Source: Pseudomonadota bacterium (lineage in GTDB: Bacteria; Pseudomonadota; Gammaproteobacteria; Steroidobacterales; Steroidobacteraceae). Taken from it: a stretch of 64,000 nt of DNA. The notes beneath the pieces were generated by a model that did no database searches, was not told the DNA's origin, and saw nothing but the letters and a program-made list of their open reading frames with translations. Location: positions 496,001 to 560,000 of the forward strand of contig JAFEDS010000005.1 in NCBI GenBank assembly GCA_018241505.1, written 5' to 3'. Positions 26,181 through 36,545 of this stretch are shown here, in pieces (position 1 is the stretch's first letter; the number at the start of each line of letters is the position of its first letter). A program made the position numbers and the translations under genes.

Positions 26181-27701
26181 CTAATGCTCAGCACCCCCCA
26201 GCTTCGAGTGCCGGATCCCATACAAAACATAAATCAACGCACCGACGGCGAGATACCCGAGCAACACCAACGCAGGCGCATAGTCGGCGTGCCACGCTTT
26301 GACCACGAGGTCGGACCCAAGCGGCGCGACCATCACGAGGCACATGACGATGCCGAGTACAGGAGCGACGCCGATCCAACGACCCCCGATCCACACTCCC
26401 CCGAGCGGAACGCTGAACGGACGCGGCAGGCCGGGTTCGGTATTGCGGAGCCAGATGACAGCGAAACACACGATTGCGAATGAGCTCGCGGTGCCGAGAC
26501 TGATGAGATCGCCCAACAAGGTGATCGGCAGGAGCGCCGCGGCAAGCGCCATTCCGACTGCAATCGTGATCGTGCCGAGCCAGGGAGTCCGGAAGCGCGG
26601 GTGCAAGGCACTGAAGATCGGCGGCAGCAAGCCGTCACGCCCCATCGCATAGAAGATGCGAGACTGCGCGTAGCAGGTTGACAACAGGATGGAGGTAAGG
26701 CCAATCACCGCCCCCACCTTGACGAACATCAGCAGCCACGGAATGGCGATGGCGTCCACGGCCGCAGCGAGCGGATCAACGACGCCGAGCTGCCGATAAG
26801 GCACAACACCAATCAACACGGTCGCCACTGCGATATACAGCAAGGTGCAGGTCACCAACGAGCCGAGGATGCCAAACGGCACATCGCGCTGCGGATTGCG
26901 AGCTTCGCCGGCTGCAGTGGAAACCGTCTCGAAGCCCAGGTAGGCAAAAAAGATCACTGAGGCCGCGCGAAACACCCCCGGCCAGCCGAATGCAAATCCG
27001 CCTTCATTGGGCGGCAGGAAAGGTGTGAAATGGGTCCAATTGATGGCGCTCGCGCCGAAGACAACAAAGGCAACGAGGACAGTTGCCTTCAGGGCGACGA
27101 TGCAACTGTTGATTGCGGCGGACTGGCGCACGCCGATGATCAGCGGCGCGGCCATCACGAGTACGGCGCCGCCTGCGATCAGGTTGACGCCACCGCCACT
27201 GGCAAACCGATAACCTCCCGGTGCCGCTATCGAGCGAATCAGGGGAGTTGCAATCTCGGGCGGCACGTGCACACCAAAGGTGGCCAGCAGGCTTACGAGA
27301 TAACCCGAAAAACCCACAGCCACAGTGGACCCTGCCAGGGCATACTCCAATAAGAGCAGCCATCCCAGACCCCACGCCGAAGCCTCGCCCAGCGTCGCGT
27401 ACGCATACACGTAAGCCGAACCGCTGACCGGCATCGTAGACGCCAGTTCCGCGTAACACAGCCCCGCGAATACGCAGGCCGATCCGGCGACGAGAAACGA
27501 GAGCAGCACAGCCGGTCCAGCGAAATGGGCAGCGGCCGATCCCGTCATTACATAGATGCCGGCGCCGATGATGGAGCCCACCCCCAGCAACAGTAGGTGC
27601 ATCGGACCCAGGGAGGCGCGAAGGGCGTGACTACCGGCATCGGAATGGATGTCGGCAATCGACTTTCGGACCGACAAAGGGGCATTTCGTTTTGCCATCA
27701 T
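26181..27701 (-). CDS. APC superfamily amino-acid permease (cationic amino-acid transporter type)
   Basis: From ATG 27701 the protein is 506 aa with about 12-14 hydrophobic helices. The first carries GVGSIIGAGIYVMTG, the APC unwound-helix substrate motif, and later come AYLGFETVSTAAGEARNPQRDVP and SSFAIVCFAVIWLR. Together these resemble bacterial CAT-type transporters. The ATG overlaps the stop of the upstream esterase as ATGA (27701-27698), so both are made from one transcript. The permease probably brings in the amino acid or amine freed by, or destined for, that esterase. A further Met at 27698 is an equally possible start. Confidence 0.9.
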   Translation of the reverse strand: MMAKRNAPLSVRKSIADIHSDAGSHALRASLGPMHLLLLGVGSIIGAGIYVMTGSAAAHFAGPAVLLSFLVAGSACVFAGLCYAELASTMPVSGSAYVYAYATLGEASAWGLGWLLLLEYALAGSTVAVGFSGYLVSLLATFGVHVPPEIATPLIRSIAAPGGYRFASGGGVNLIAGGAVLVMAAPLIIGVRQSAAINSCIVALKATVLVAFVVFGASAINWTHFTPFLPPNEGGFAFGWPGVFRAASVIFFAYLGFETVSTAAGEARNPQRDVPFGILGSLVTCTLLYIAVATVLIGVVPYRQLGVVDPLAAAVDAIAIPWLLMFVKVGAVIGLTSILLSTCYAQSRIFYAMGRDGLLPPIFSALHPRFRTPWLGTITIAVGMALAAALLPITLLGDLISLGTASSFAIVCFAVIWLRNTEPGLPRPFSVPLGGVWIGGRWIGVAPVLGIVMCLVMVAPLGSDLVVKAWHADYAPALVLLGYLAVGALIYVLYGIRHSKLGGAEH

Positions 27702-28654
27702 GACATTTGCAGCAAACGGCGCAGCCACTCGGAGGTGTCAGCAAAGGCTCGCGCAGCGAGCGACGAGGTCGATACTGCCTCGAGGAAGCTGTGAGTGGCA
27801 CCCGGATACTCCCTGAAAGTGACATCATTGCCCGCGTCCATCAGCCGCCGCACCATCGCGCGATTCCCGTCTGCCAGAGGATCGCACGTCGCGATGATGT
27901 GCAAGGACGGCGGCAGATCGGAGAGTTCAGCCAGCAACGGCAGCGCCAACGGGTCCGTCCGCGGCAAATCTCCCAGATAGTTATCGAGAAAGCCCAAAAG
28001 CTCCTCGACCGTCAGCAGCTTGCCGGGTCCGCCATGGAGCCGTGCGGATGTCGTGTCGAACTCGGCATCAAAAAAGCCGTAGTTGGAAATCACACCCGCG
28101 ATTCGATCGGTGGCATCGCGCTCGCGCAATACCAAACAGGATGCGAAAGCGAGGTTGGCACCTGCCGAATCTCCCCCGATCACGATGCGGCTGGAATCGA
28201 TGCCCAACTCCCCGGCGTTGGCGTGCACCCAGTCAACCACCGCGACAACCTCCTGCAGCGCGACCGGGAAGCGCGCCTCCGGAGACAATGAGTAGTCCAC
28301 ACCGACAACCAAAACGCCCGCTCGTGCGGCGTACTCGCGCATCAGACGGTCGTGTGTATCGAGGCTGAACAGCGTGAACCCGCCCCCGTGCACATAGATC
28401 AAAGCAGCGCGCGGATGCGTCGATGGATCGGGTTCGAATAACCGGATGTGAACTTCACGACCGCTCTGCACGGCAATCAGGTCCCGAACGCGATGCATTT
28501 GCGGGCCGCCCGCTCGCCATTTCTCGCGCAGCAGCTCGGCCACGCGACGCTGCTCCACAATCGATCCGGCAGTCAGCTCAGCGTACTGGGCCCCACCTTC
28601 CAGGATCGCGGCCACGAAGTTCGCGACCTCCGGATCGATGCTGTCTTTGTCCAC
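27698..28654 (-). CDS. Alpha/beta hydrolase, hormone-sensitive-lipase family esterase
   Basis: The 318-aa enzyme has the HSL-family HGG oxyanion motif (YVHGGGFTLFSL), the nucleophile elbow GDSAGANLAF, the catalytic Asp in TCDPLADGN and His in YPGATHSFLE. No signal peptide is seen, so it acts in the cytoplasm on short-chain esters or acylated small molecules. It is the first gene of a two-gene leftward operon with the APC permease and is divergent from the AraC regulator at 28835, its probable controller. Confidence 0.92.
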   Translation of the reverse strand: MDKDSIDPEVANFVAAILEGGAQYAELTAGSIVEQRRVAELLREKWRAGGPQMHRVRDLIAVQSGREVHIRLFEPDPSTHPRAALIYVHGGGFTLFSLDTHDRLMREYAARAGVLVVGVDYSLSPEARFPVALQEVVAVVDWVHANAGELGIDSSRIVIGGDSAGANLAFASCLVLRERDATDRIAGVISNYGFFDAEFDTTSARLHGGPGKLLTVEELLGFLDNYLGDLPRTDPLALPLLAELSDLPPSLHIIATCDPLADGNRAMVRRLMDAGNDVTFREYPGATHSFLEAVSTSSLAARAFADTSEWLRRLLQMS

Positions 28655-28834
28655 TATCGTTCTTCCCCCGTTTGCCCCACGCGGCCCGAGCAGACGCCGG
28701 ATCGCCAGGGCAAAGCATAGGGGCGGGGGTCGCGCCCAACTTGCGGCGCAGGATCATTCAGGGTCGCAATCGGGCCATTCGGTCGACAGTGTGTCAAACT
28801 CGACAATCGGACGGGCATTTGCGGGTTTGGGCCA

Positions 28835-29599
28835 ATGCGGCATACAAGAGACCTCGACCTGGCAGTCAGGCCGGTGGTGGGTCTGATTGACGAATATCCG
28901 GCGGGTTTAGTCGATCCACTGCACTCCCACGATCGGGCACAAGTGCTGTACGCGTGCTCCGGAGTGATGTCGGTGATCACTCCGTCCACCAGCTTTGTCG
29001 TGCCTCCCCAGCGTGCGCTGTGGTTGCCGGCGGGCATGCTGCACGAGGTTTCCTGCCGAGGCCCGGTCGCCCTCCGTACGCTCTATGTCGACCCGAGCCT
29101 CGATCGCGCTCCGGAGGAATGTCGCATCATCGAGGTCAGCGACTTCCTCAAGGCGCTGATCCTCGAAGTCGCCTCGTTTAGCGCCGACTACGATCTCGAG
29201 GGTCGCGCCGGACGCATCGTGGCGTTGCTCGTCGACGAAATCGCCACCATGCCACGGGCGCCCTATTCCGCGCCGATGCCTCTCGATCCACGAGTGAAAA
29301 AGGTGTGCAAGGCTATCCTTGCGAACCCGGCCGACCAGCGCAACATTGACGACTGGGCTGAGCTCGCCGGCATGGGAAGGAGGACCTTCACGCGGGCGTT
29401 CATGCGCGAGACGGGTATGGGCCTCGCGGTGTGGCGTCAGCAGGTCCGGTTGATGGAAGCATTGTCGCGGTTGGCGTCGGGCCAACCCATTACGACAGTC
29501 GCATTCGACGTGGGATATGACAGCCCGAGCGCCTTCAGCGCAATGTTCAGGCGGGCATTCGGCGTGTCACCGAGCGAATACGAGACCCGGCAGACATAG
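28835..29599 (+). CDS. AraC family transcriptional regulator
   Basis: The 254-aa protein has an N-terminal cupin sensor (DPLHSHDRAQVLYACSGVMSV, PPQRALWLPAGMLHEV) and a C-terminal double helix-turn-helix of AraC type (MGRRTFTRAFMRETGMGLAVWRQ, then VAFDVGYDSPSAFSAMFRRAFGVSPSEY). Such cupin-AraC regulators sense small aromatic or amine effectors. The 180-bp gap to the divergent esterase/permease operon holds the probable shared promoter. A bidirectional terminator follows. Confidence 0.92.
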   Translation: MRHTRDLDLAVRPVVGLIDEYPAGLVDPLHSHDRAQVLYACSGVMSVITPSTSFVVPPQRALWLPAGMLHEVSCRGPVALRTLYVDPSLDRAPEECRIIEVSDFLKALILEVASFSADYDLEGRAGRIVALLVDEIATMPRAPYSAPMPLDPRVKKVCKAILANPADQRNIDDWAELAGMGRRTFTRAFMRETGMGLAVWRQQVRLMEALSRLASGQPITTVAFDVGYDSPSAFSAMFRRAFGVSPSEYETRQT

Positions 29600-29616
29600 G
29601 GCGGACGCAGCGAGTC

Positions 29617-29644
29617 GCGCCGCCTCCGGGTGGCGGCGCTCTTT
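29617..29644. terminator. Bidirectional terminator between araC-type gene and TBDR
   Basis: GCGCCGCC (29617-29624) pairs with GGCGGCGC (29632-29639), followed by TCTTT. It sits between two convergent stops (29599 and 29664). Confidence 0.6.
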
Positions 29645-29663
29645 GCGCCGCCGCCAGAAACGA

Positions 29664-31895
29664 TCAGAACTTTTTGGTTACAGTGCCGATCCATTGCGCC
29701 CCGGCTCCGTAGGTACATCCTACGAAGCCGGCGCACCGCGCAACGTACAGCTTGTCGAAAATATTCGAGCCGTTCACCGCGAAGCGCCAGCCGGGCGTGT
29801 CGTAATGAACGATCGCATCAAACAGCGTGGAGCTCTGTCCATACAGAGTTCGGATCGTGTCTGCTGATGTGAACTCATCAGGCACTCCACCGGCGCTTGC
29901 CCCCGCATAGCGCACACCAGCCCCGAATCCCAACCCGCCCAACATGCCTTTCTGCAGCGTGTAATCGACGAACAGCGACACCTTGCGATCGGGAGTCGTG
30001 GGTAGTCTCTGGCCGATCGCATCGGCGGTGGCGCTCTTCGTGATCTCATTGTGCAGATAGGTGTAGCTGGCATTGATCGAAAGCTGTTCGCGGATGCGCG
30101 CCACCAGCTCCAGCTCACCCCCATACACCTCAACTTCTCCGGTCTGGGTGCCAAACACAGGGATGATCGAGGTCCCGTTGGTCACGATGTTGGTCTGTTT
30201 GATGTCAAACAGCGCCACTGTGCCAAACAGCTTGACGTCGCGCGTGTTGCGACTCGTGTACTTGACGCCACCCTCGGTCTGCTGTCCCGAGCTTGGCTTG
30301 AATGGACGCGGGTGCGCCGGGTCCGTGGTGGTATCGCTTCCGAGCACCGGCTCAAAGGAGCGGGCGTAACCGACATAGGGGGCAATGCCGTTTTCGAGGA
30401 CATAATTGGCGCCCACGCGCCACGTGAACTTACGCTGCGTGCTGTCGACGTTTGCCGCCGAGCGATCGTCCAGGCTGACCCAATCGTTGCGGACACCGAG
30501 CAGGACATACAGCTTGTCGATGCCGATCTGGTCCTGCGCATACACACCGGTTTGCTTCAACTGGATGTTGCTGAACGGGATGTTGGCCAAGGGATTCGCC
30601 GTCGGCGGGACGTTTCCGTACACGGGATTGAAGATATCGATTGACGGGACATCGCCACCGAACGCGAAGCCGAATGTGGACACGTTGAGTACTCGACGGT
30701 AATCGAGTCCTCCGAGCAAATTGTGGCTGAGGCTGCCGGTCTGCAGCTTCGCGTTGAATCGATTGTCAGTCGCGAAGCTTTCGACACTTTCCTCATACGG
30801 GAAGCTATAGCGATCGAGCGTGCGGTTATCACCCTCCAGAAAGCCGCCGTAAATAACGCGCGACTTCTCGTGGTAGCGGCTCCATTTGGTGTTGGAGTGA
30901 AAAGAGACGTCGTCGCTGAACTCGTGCGCGGCATCCCAACCGGCTGCCCACTGGGTGCGCTCGAAGTGATTGAAGCCGGGCTCACCGAAGTTGGCGCGGT
31001 GGTCAATCTGGCCCAGCGGGTTGGGAAGCAGCGTGCCGACCGCCGGCAGGAAGCCGTTGGTGTCGCCGTCCACCCGGTCGCGCTGGTAGTAGCTGAGGCC
31101 GGTGATGGTCGTGCGGTCGCCGATCTTCCAAGTAAACGTGGGCGCGATCATCGAGCGATCGGCACCCACAAACTCGCGTTCCGCGTGGCGATCCAGATAC
31201 AGGCCGGTCAATCGGGCCGACAGTCCGTCCGCCAGGGGCCCGGTCAGAGTTCCTTCGACCTCCTTATAGTCGTAGGAACCGTACTTCGCCTGCAACTCAC
31301 CGCCGAATTCGTTGCTCGCGCGGCGGCTGATCTGATTGTAGATGCCGCCGGGAGGCGCCGTGCCGTAGAGGACCGACGCCGGCCCTTTGAGCACCTCGAA
31401 AGATTCGAACGCATAGAGATCGACACCAACACTCTCGATGGTGGTGGATACGGGTGCGGCGAGGCCATCCACAAACTGACGGGGAGTGAAACCGCGCACC
31501 GTGATGAAGTCATAGCGCAGGTCGGGTCCGTAATTTTCGCCAGTCACACCTGAGACGTACCGCACCGCCTGCTGCGCGTCGACAAAGTTGAGAAGATCGA
31601 TCTGGTCACGGGTGACGACCGAAATCGACTGCGGCATGCGGTCGAGCGGAATGTCCGTCTTGGAAGCAGTGACGCCACCGTCCGGCACATAATTGCGCGC
31701 CGAGACTATGATCGTCGCTATGCCGTCTTCCGTCGTGCGCGTCGTTTCATTCGACGTGCTCTGAATTGCGTTTGGGCGATCCCCCGCCGTTGAATCGGCT
31801 TTTTGCGCCTGCGCCTGCGACAAAGTCAAAGGTGCGAGAAGCGCGGCGTTCAGCCACCAGGCCCGCCTCAAACCCAGGTTCGCACTGCGGATCAT
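29664..31895 (-). CDS. TonB-dependent siderophore-type receptor
   Basis: The 743-aa protein has a clean signal peptide (ALLAPLTLSQAQAQ). The plug is of siderophore-receptor type: DIPLDRMPQSISVVTRDQID, VSGVTGENYG, ITVRGFTPRQFVDG and FEVLKGPASVLYGTAPPGG. The barrel ends in Phe (VTKKF). The M-PQSISVV motif is typical of FhuA/FpvA-like ferric-siderophore receptors. No siderophore synthesis genes or FecIR-type regulators lie nearby, so it probably scavenges foreign chelates. It lies 122 bp after the amidohydrolase operon on the same strand and may be cotranscribed with it. Confidence 0.92.
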   Translation of the reverse strand: MIRSANLGLRRAWWLNAALLAPLTLSQAQAQKADSTAGDRPNAIQSTSNETTRTTEDGIATIIVSARNYVPDGGVTASKTDIPLDRMPQSISVVTRDQIDLLNFVDAQQAVRYVSGVTGENYGPDLRYDFITVRGFTPRQFVDGLAAPVSTTIESVGVDLYAFESFEVLKGPASVLYGTAPPGGIYNQISRRASNEFGGELQAKYGSYDYKEVEGTLTGPLADGLSARLTGLYLDRHAEREFVGADRSMIAPTFTWKIGDRTTITGLSYYQRDRVDGDTNGFLPAVGTLLPNPLGQIDHRANFGEPGFNHFERTQWAAGWDAAHEFSDDVSFHSNTKWSRYHEKSRVIYGGFLEGDNRTLDRYSFPYEESVESFATDNRFNAKLQTGSLSHNLLGGLDYRRVLNVSTFGFAFGGDVPSIDIFNPVYGNVPPTANPLANIPFSNIQLKQTGVYAQDQIGIDKLYVLLGVRNDWVSLDDRSAANVDSTQRKFTWRVGANYVLENGIAPYVGYARSFEPVLGSDTTTDPAHPRPFKPSSGQQTEGGVKYTSRNTRDVKLFGTVALFDIKQTNIVTNGTSIIPVFGTQTGEVEVYGGELELVARIREQLSINASYTYLHNEITKSATADAIGQRLPTTPDRKVSLFVDYTLQKGMLGGLGFGAGVRYAGASAGGVPDEFTSADTIRTLYGQSSTLFDAIVHYDTPGWRFAVNGSNIFDKLYVARCAGFVGCTYGAGAQWIGTVTKKF

Positions 31896-32017
31896 GTCAG
31901 TACCCTCCCCCGCAAGATCGAATTATTTTCCCAAAACCCTCCTTGATGACTTTAATCGCCCGCCTGATGGCGCATAGCTGAGAAAGGGCCAACTTCCGCA
32001 CAGGTTGGGCAATCGCA

Positions 32018-35000
32018 TCACCGGGCCGGGGCGGTGGGCAACGCACCAGGATCGGGCGTGCCGGGCGGCCGGTCGTCCCAGTACCACGGCCGGCCAAAAA
32101 CGCGCCGAACGGGCCAAATCTCGTCGAGCGTCTCCGCATCGTATAAACGTCCACCCTGCATTACCTGCGCAATGGCTTCGGCATTGCGGATATCCATGAG
32201 CGGGTCGCGATTGAGCACCACCAGGTCGGCGATCTTGCCCTTTTCGATGCTGCCGAGATCCGACTCGCGGCCGATCGCCTGCGCCGACCCCAGAGTCGCC
32301 GCCCGCAAAATCTCGGCGGGGGTCCACCCGCCGCTGCTGTGCGCTTGCATCTCCCAGTGAAAACCCAGCCCCGGTATCTCGCCGTGACTGCCCATCCCGA
32401 CAATCCCACCCGCCCGCGCGATCCGCGCGCCGCTTTCGGCGAACGCAGGAAAGCTGTCGTCCTCAGCCTCCCGCCATTCGCGCTTGCGCATTTTCATGTC
32501 GACAATAAAACGCGGTGCAAAGCGGTTGAGCTTCGAGTCATGGTTCGGGTGCCGGTCGACAATGAAGCGCTCCTGTGCCCCGCCGTTCACCATCAACGTG
32601 AGATTGTGTGAAACGCCGCTCTTGGCAAACAACGTAACCACGTCGTTGTAGAGCGGCGCGGCCGGGAGCGCGTGCTCAATCCCTGAAATGCCATCCTGTA
32701 TCTGGGTGATATTGAGCTTGTCAGCGGTCGCGCCTTCGGCCGTCACGCGCAGCCCGTGCTCACGCGCGCTTTGCGCGATCCACTGTCGCACGCGGCGGGC
32801 GCCGGTTCGATACAGCTTGATGTTGTTGAGCCGGTAGAAATCCCGATAGCGATCCAGCACTCGATCCACCGCTGTCTTGTTTGCAAACTCATTGAACGAA
32901 AACAACGCGACCCCGGTGGAGCGAATGCGCGATCCGATCATCGCACCGGCATCTATCAAGTCCTGATACGCCAACATGTCTATGCTGAGCGTCGATGGAT
33001 CGAATGCCGTGGTAATACCGTAGGCCAGATTGGCAGCCGGGCCCCAACTCTCCAGGTCGAGGACGCCGCGTCTGATATCGGCAACGTGGTCATGATCGTC
33101 GATGAAGCCAGGCACAATCCACTTGCCGGAAACATCGCGGACGGTCGCGCCCACAGGCACCGGAAATGAATCGCGTGCGCCAACGGCTGCGAAGCGACCG
33201 TCGACAATCAACACGTCGGCATTCGGTATCGGTGCCTGCCCAGGTACTGCGAGCACTGTCGCACCGCGCAGCACCAAAGCACCGGGAGCAGTCGCGCGCG
33301 GGACCTCGACAATGGCATCACTGCGCGCCGGTGCACCAACATCAGGACCGCGCGACACCGTGTCGGCGCTGTCGAGCGCAACGCCGGCAACCTGCCGACG
33401 GAACCAACTTGCGCCGATGCCCCAGCCGATGGTCTTCCCGTCCGCACTCCACTGCAGGAAGTCCGCGCCCACGTCCGTCAACTGGCGGTGGCGAACTGTA
33501 GGTGCATCGACGTCAATGGTGACACCCGGTTTGGCGGGGACTTCGAGCAAATGGATCTGTTGCGCGATCTGCGCGACTACCCACTTGCCATCGGGGCTCA
33601 GTCGCAAGTCATCGACTGGCGCGCGGCCCGGCAGGAAATAGTAGCCCGGGCCCGTTACCTGCAATAGCAGCTCTCGTTGTCCATCGCCCAGCGAGACGAG
33701 ATTCAAGCCATTGTCCATCAGCAGCGCGACGCGTTTCGGATCGGGTCCGAAATGTGGAATACCGCCCATGGTCCCTTTCGTCACGACACGGGCTCCGCCG
33801 CCAGCCGCAGGCAATATGGCCAGCTCGGCGTCGCGCAATGGACCATACTCCATATAGCGATGCATCCGCACGTCGTTACTGGATCGAATTACCAACACTG
33901 ATTGCCCGTCCGGGGTCTCCACCGGGCTCGTGTAATACGCAGGAACGTCGCTCAACTGCACCGGAGCGCCGCCCTCCGCAGGCGCGCGCCACACCTGACC
34001 GCCGTCGCGCGCGTTCCAACGAACAAACAGGATCGACCGGCCGTCCGCCGACCAACTCGGCTCATACTCACCGATCGGATCGGGCGTGAGCGCGTGTGGG
34101 GTAGCTCCCGGAGCGAGTGGCATCACGTAGACTTTGCCAAGCGCCGAAAAAGTGAGCTGCGTGCCATCGGGCGACTGCATCGGATGTTGGATGAGCCGCG
34201 CACGTACCGGACCCGTCTCCTCGCGGATGATCGGGGCGTTGAGTGGCCCCAGCGGCAAGCGAACATTTGCAGTAAAGGGTATCTCCACGGATTTTTGATC
34301 AGAAAGGTCGACCCGACGCAATTTGCCGCCGTCGTTCACGACTAGCGCACGGCTGTCGGGTGTGAAGGCGTAGTGGGGAGCAAGGTCTCGCCAAGGTGAA
34401 CCCTCCAACTCGTCGAGCTGTGCGAGGCTCACAAGCCAATGATCCTCGTGCGTTTGAAGGTCGAGCACCCGCAGCCACATCTGAGCGCCGTAGCGCGTGA
34501 CGTAAACGAGCTTCTTGCCGTCGGGCGATGGAAGAGGTCGGAAGAAGGTGCCGAGCACGAGATCGGGGCGGTAGCTGCGCGGCGGCTCGACAAGAGTCTC
34601 TTCACTCCCCGAACGCAGATCTCGCCGCCGGATCACCCAACCCGGAGGATCCGCATCGTGCGGACCAACCTCGGACGCGTAATACAACCACTGGCCGTCG
34701 CGCGATGCAGCGGCGCCAACCGTGCTGGACGATGGGTCACCGTTGATTGGCACAATGACAGTCATCTTGCCGGTGGCAACCTCAATGGCTTGAAGCTCGA
34801 AGGCGTTATGTTCGGTACGAAAGCGCGAGACGTAGATCGTCCGCCCGTCGGCGCTCCATGCCGGCGACGTGAAGATGCTGTCTTCCTCCAGCGTCGTGAC
34901 GGCTCGTTCGTGGCGCCCATCCGCGTCGGCGACCCATACGTTCTCCGATCCCGAACGATCGCTGAGAAACACGATGTGCCGTCCATCCGGAGAGAAGGCT

Positions 35001-35287
35001 GGCTGTGAGTCGAACGCCATCCCCGTCGCGATCGCCTTCGCATTTCCTCCGCCTGCATTGACGAGGTAAAGATCGCCGAGCAACTCAAACACGATGGTCC
35101 GGCCGTCAGGTGATAGATCGGGCGACAGCCAGGTACCCTCGTGGGTCGTGAAGGCAAGTGTGCGCGTTGGTACTAGCGAGAGTCCGACCGTATTTGGTGA
35201 CGCGCCAGCGCTAGTTGGGCGCGCTGGAGTTTGTGCATGCGCGGCGAGGGCGCATGCGAGAAGGGTCAGGGCGATTTGGATGCGCAT
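32018..35287 (-). CDS. Secreted amidohydrolase fused to a TolB-like beta-propeller
   Basis: From ATG 35287 the product is 1089 aa, with the signal peptide MRIQIALTLLACALAAHA. The first 650 residues are WD40/PD40 propeller blades (LSPDLSPDGRTIVFE, PAFSPDGRHIVFL, PSWSADGRSILFV). The last 400 are a TIM-barrel amidohydrolase with the metal motif H-x-H in FIDDHDHV, a possible carboxy-Lys in NNIKLYRTG, GIEHALP and GMGSHGEIPG. This architecture is common in periplasmic amidohydrolases thought to act on peptides. An upstream open frame adds 66 residues but lacks a signal peptide and is not preferred. It is the third gene of a tight operon, 4 bp after the previous stop. Confidence 0.9.
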   Translation of the reverse strand: MRIQIALTLLACALAAHAQTPARPTSAGASPNTVGLSLVPTRTLAFTTHEGTWLSPDLSPDGRTIVFELLGDLYLVNAGGGNAKAIATGMAFDSQPAFSPDGRHIVFLSDRSGSENVWVADADGRHERAVTTLEEDSIFTSPAWSADGRTIYVSRFRTEHNAFELQAIEVATGKMTVIVPINGDPSSSTVGAAASRDGQWLYYASEVGPHDADPPGWVIRRRDLRSGSEETLVEPPRSYRPDLVLGTFFRPLPSPDGKKLVYVTRYGAQMWLRVLDLQTHEDHWLVSLAQLDELEGSPWRDLAPHYAFTPDSRALVVNDGGKLRRVDLSDQKSVEIPFTANVRLPLGPLNAPIIREETGPVRARLIQHPMQSPDGTQLTFSALGKVYVMPLAPGATPHALTPDPIGEYEPSWSADGRSILFVRWNARDGGQVWRAPAEGGAPVQLSDVPAYYTSPVETPDGQSVLVIRSSNDVRMHRYMEYGPLRDAELAILPAAGGGARVVTKGTMGGIPHFGPDPKRVALLMDNGLNLVSLGDGQRELLLQVTGPGYYFLPGRAPVDDLRLSPDGKWVVAQIAQQIHLLEVPAKPGVTIDVDAPTVRHRQLTDVGADFLQWSADGKTIGWGIGASWFRRQVAGVALDSADTVSRGPDVGAPARSDAIVEVPRATAPGALVLRGATVLAVPGQAPIPNADVLIVDGRFAAVGARDSFPVPVGATVRDVSGKWIVPGFIDDHDHVADIRRGVLDLESWGPAANLAYGITTAFDPSTLSIDMLAYQDLIDAGAMIGSRIRSTGVALFSFNEFANKTAVDRVLDRYRDFYRLNNIKLYRTGARRVRQWIAQSAREHGLRVTAEGATADKLNITQIQDGISGIEHALPAAPLYNDVVTLFAKSGVSHNLTLMVNGGAQERFIVDRHPNHDSKLNRFAPRFIVDMKMRKREWREAEDDSFPAFAESGARIARAGGIVGMGSHGEIPGLGFHWEMQAHSSGGWTPAEILRAATLGSAQAIGRESDLGSIEKGKIADLVVLNRDPLMDIRNAEAIAQVMQGGRLYDAETLDEIWPVRRVFGRPWYWDDRPPGTPDPGALPTAPAR

Positions 35288-35291
35288 CGTA

Positions 35292-36545
35292 TTATGGCCT
35301 TGGCGCGTAACGGTCACGCAGCATCGTCTGGCGGGTCGAGAGCGACACCTCTTCGCCCGCGGCATAGAGTTGGAGCGGCGCACTGGAGGGTTCGAGCGGG
35401 TCCCCGTCCCAGATAACGAGGTCGGCATCGGCTCCGGGTGCCAGAGTTCCGACTTTCGCATCGAGCCCCATGACACGCGCTGCACCGCTGGTAATTGCCG
35501 CGAGCGCCTCGTTATACGGCAGCCCTGCGGCTACCGCGTTGCCGGCACCTTCGCGCATGGAGGGTCCCGCGTTCCAACTTCGGTAAACGCCCTGCCCCGA
35601 CACGCTGAAGGCCATAGGCACTCCGGCCCGAGCGAGAATCGCAGCATTGTCGCGTCTTGCCCCGATTGTGTCGTAGCTGTCAGGTAGGTCAGCCATCGGA
35701 TCGAGAATCACAGGGACGTGCGCGGCTGCCAGCGCGTCCGCCCGCGCCCATGCTTCCGCTCCGCCAAAAATTACCAAGCGCAGCCGATACTCGCGCGCGA
35801 GCGCGAGCGCTTGGGTGATGTCAGATGCGCGATTGGTCGCGATTACCAACGGCATCGTGCCCGCGAGAACCGGCGCAAGCGCCTCCGCATCGAGATGGTT
35901 GAGCATTTGGTCACGTGGCGAGCCGCCGTGCGCTCCGGGGCGATATGCGCGCGCTTCTTCGAGTGCATTGCGCAGAAGTTGCCAAGACCCCGCGCGCGAC
36001 CCTATGCCGGCGGCAGCAGTGCCGCCACCGACTGTCGCAAACATAGCGCTGCGCGCCCGTGTCACCTGAGCCACCCGGCTCCCCAGGTGTACGATCGCAG
36101 CGGTTCCGTCGAACGGCGCATTCGCCGAGCTGTCGGGATAGATGGTCGCCCACGCCACTCCGTCAGCACGCGCTTGCCGCACCGCCTGATCGGCAAAATC
36201 AAACGCATATTGAACCTCGAACGCCGGTCCCAGGGGCCCCTTCGTCACGCTGGCACCTCGCTCGTCGGCGATTCCGCCGACCTCCCCCATGCCAATTTGC
36301 GTGGCGGCATCGACCAACGCAGGCGTAACGACACGCCCATCCGCCTTTACGACCCGCGCACTTTTTGGCGGTACACCGCCGGCCGTCACCGAGACTACGC
36401 GCCCCTCCTCAATAACAATGGTCGCGTTGTCGACCGGGGCCGCGCTCGTCATCGTCCACGTCCGGGCGCCGGTAATAGCCCACGACTCAGCGCCCGCGGT
36501 GGATGCCGCAAGCAGCGCGACAAGAACCAACAGCAGCCTGATCAT
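35292..36545 (-). CDS. Amidohydrolase-like protein lacking the metal HxH motif
   Basis: The 417-aa secreted protein (signal peptide residues 1-19) has the composite-domain N-terminus (GRVVSVTAGG) and the C-terminal amidohydrolase signature VGTLAPGADADLVIWDGDPL. However, the strand that should carry H-x-H reads VVTPALVDAATQIGMGEVGG: both metal histidines are gone. It is therefore probably a non-catalytic paralogue that may pair with one of the two flanking active members, or may bind substrate. Its ATG overlaps the upstream amidohydrolase stop by 4 nt (36542-36545), so the two are translated together in fixed ratio. Confidence 0.88.
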   Translation of the reverse strand: MIRLLLVLVALLAASTAGAESWAITGARTWTMTSAAPVDNATIVIEEGRVVSVTAGGVPPKSARVVKADGRVVTPALVDAATQIGMGEVGGIADERGASVTKGPLGPAFEVQYAFDFADQAVRQARADGVAWATIYPDSSANAPFDGTAAIVHLGSRVAQVTRARSAMFATVGGGTAAAGIGSRAGSWQLLRNALEEARAYRPGAHGGSPRDQMLNHLDAEALAPVLAGTMPLVIATNRASDITQALALAREYRLRLVIFGGAEAWARADALAAAHVPVILDPMADLPDSYDTIGARRDNAAILARAGVPMAFSVSGQGVYRSWNAGPSMREGAGNAVAAGLPYNEALAAITSGAARVMGLDAKVGTLAPGADADLVIWDGDPLEPSSAPLQLYAAGEEVSLSTRQTMLRDRYAPRP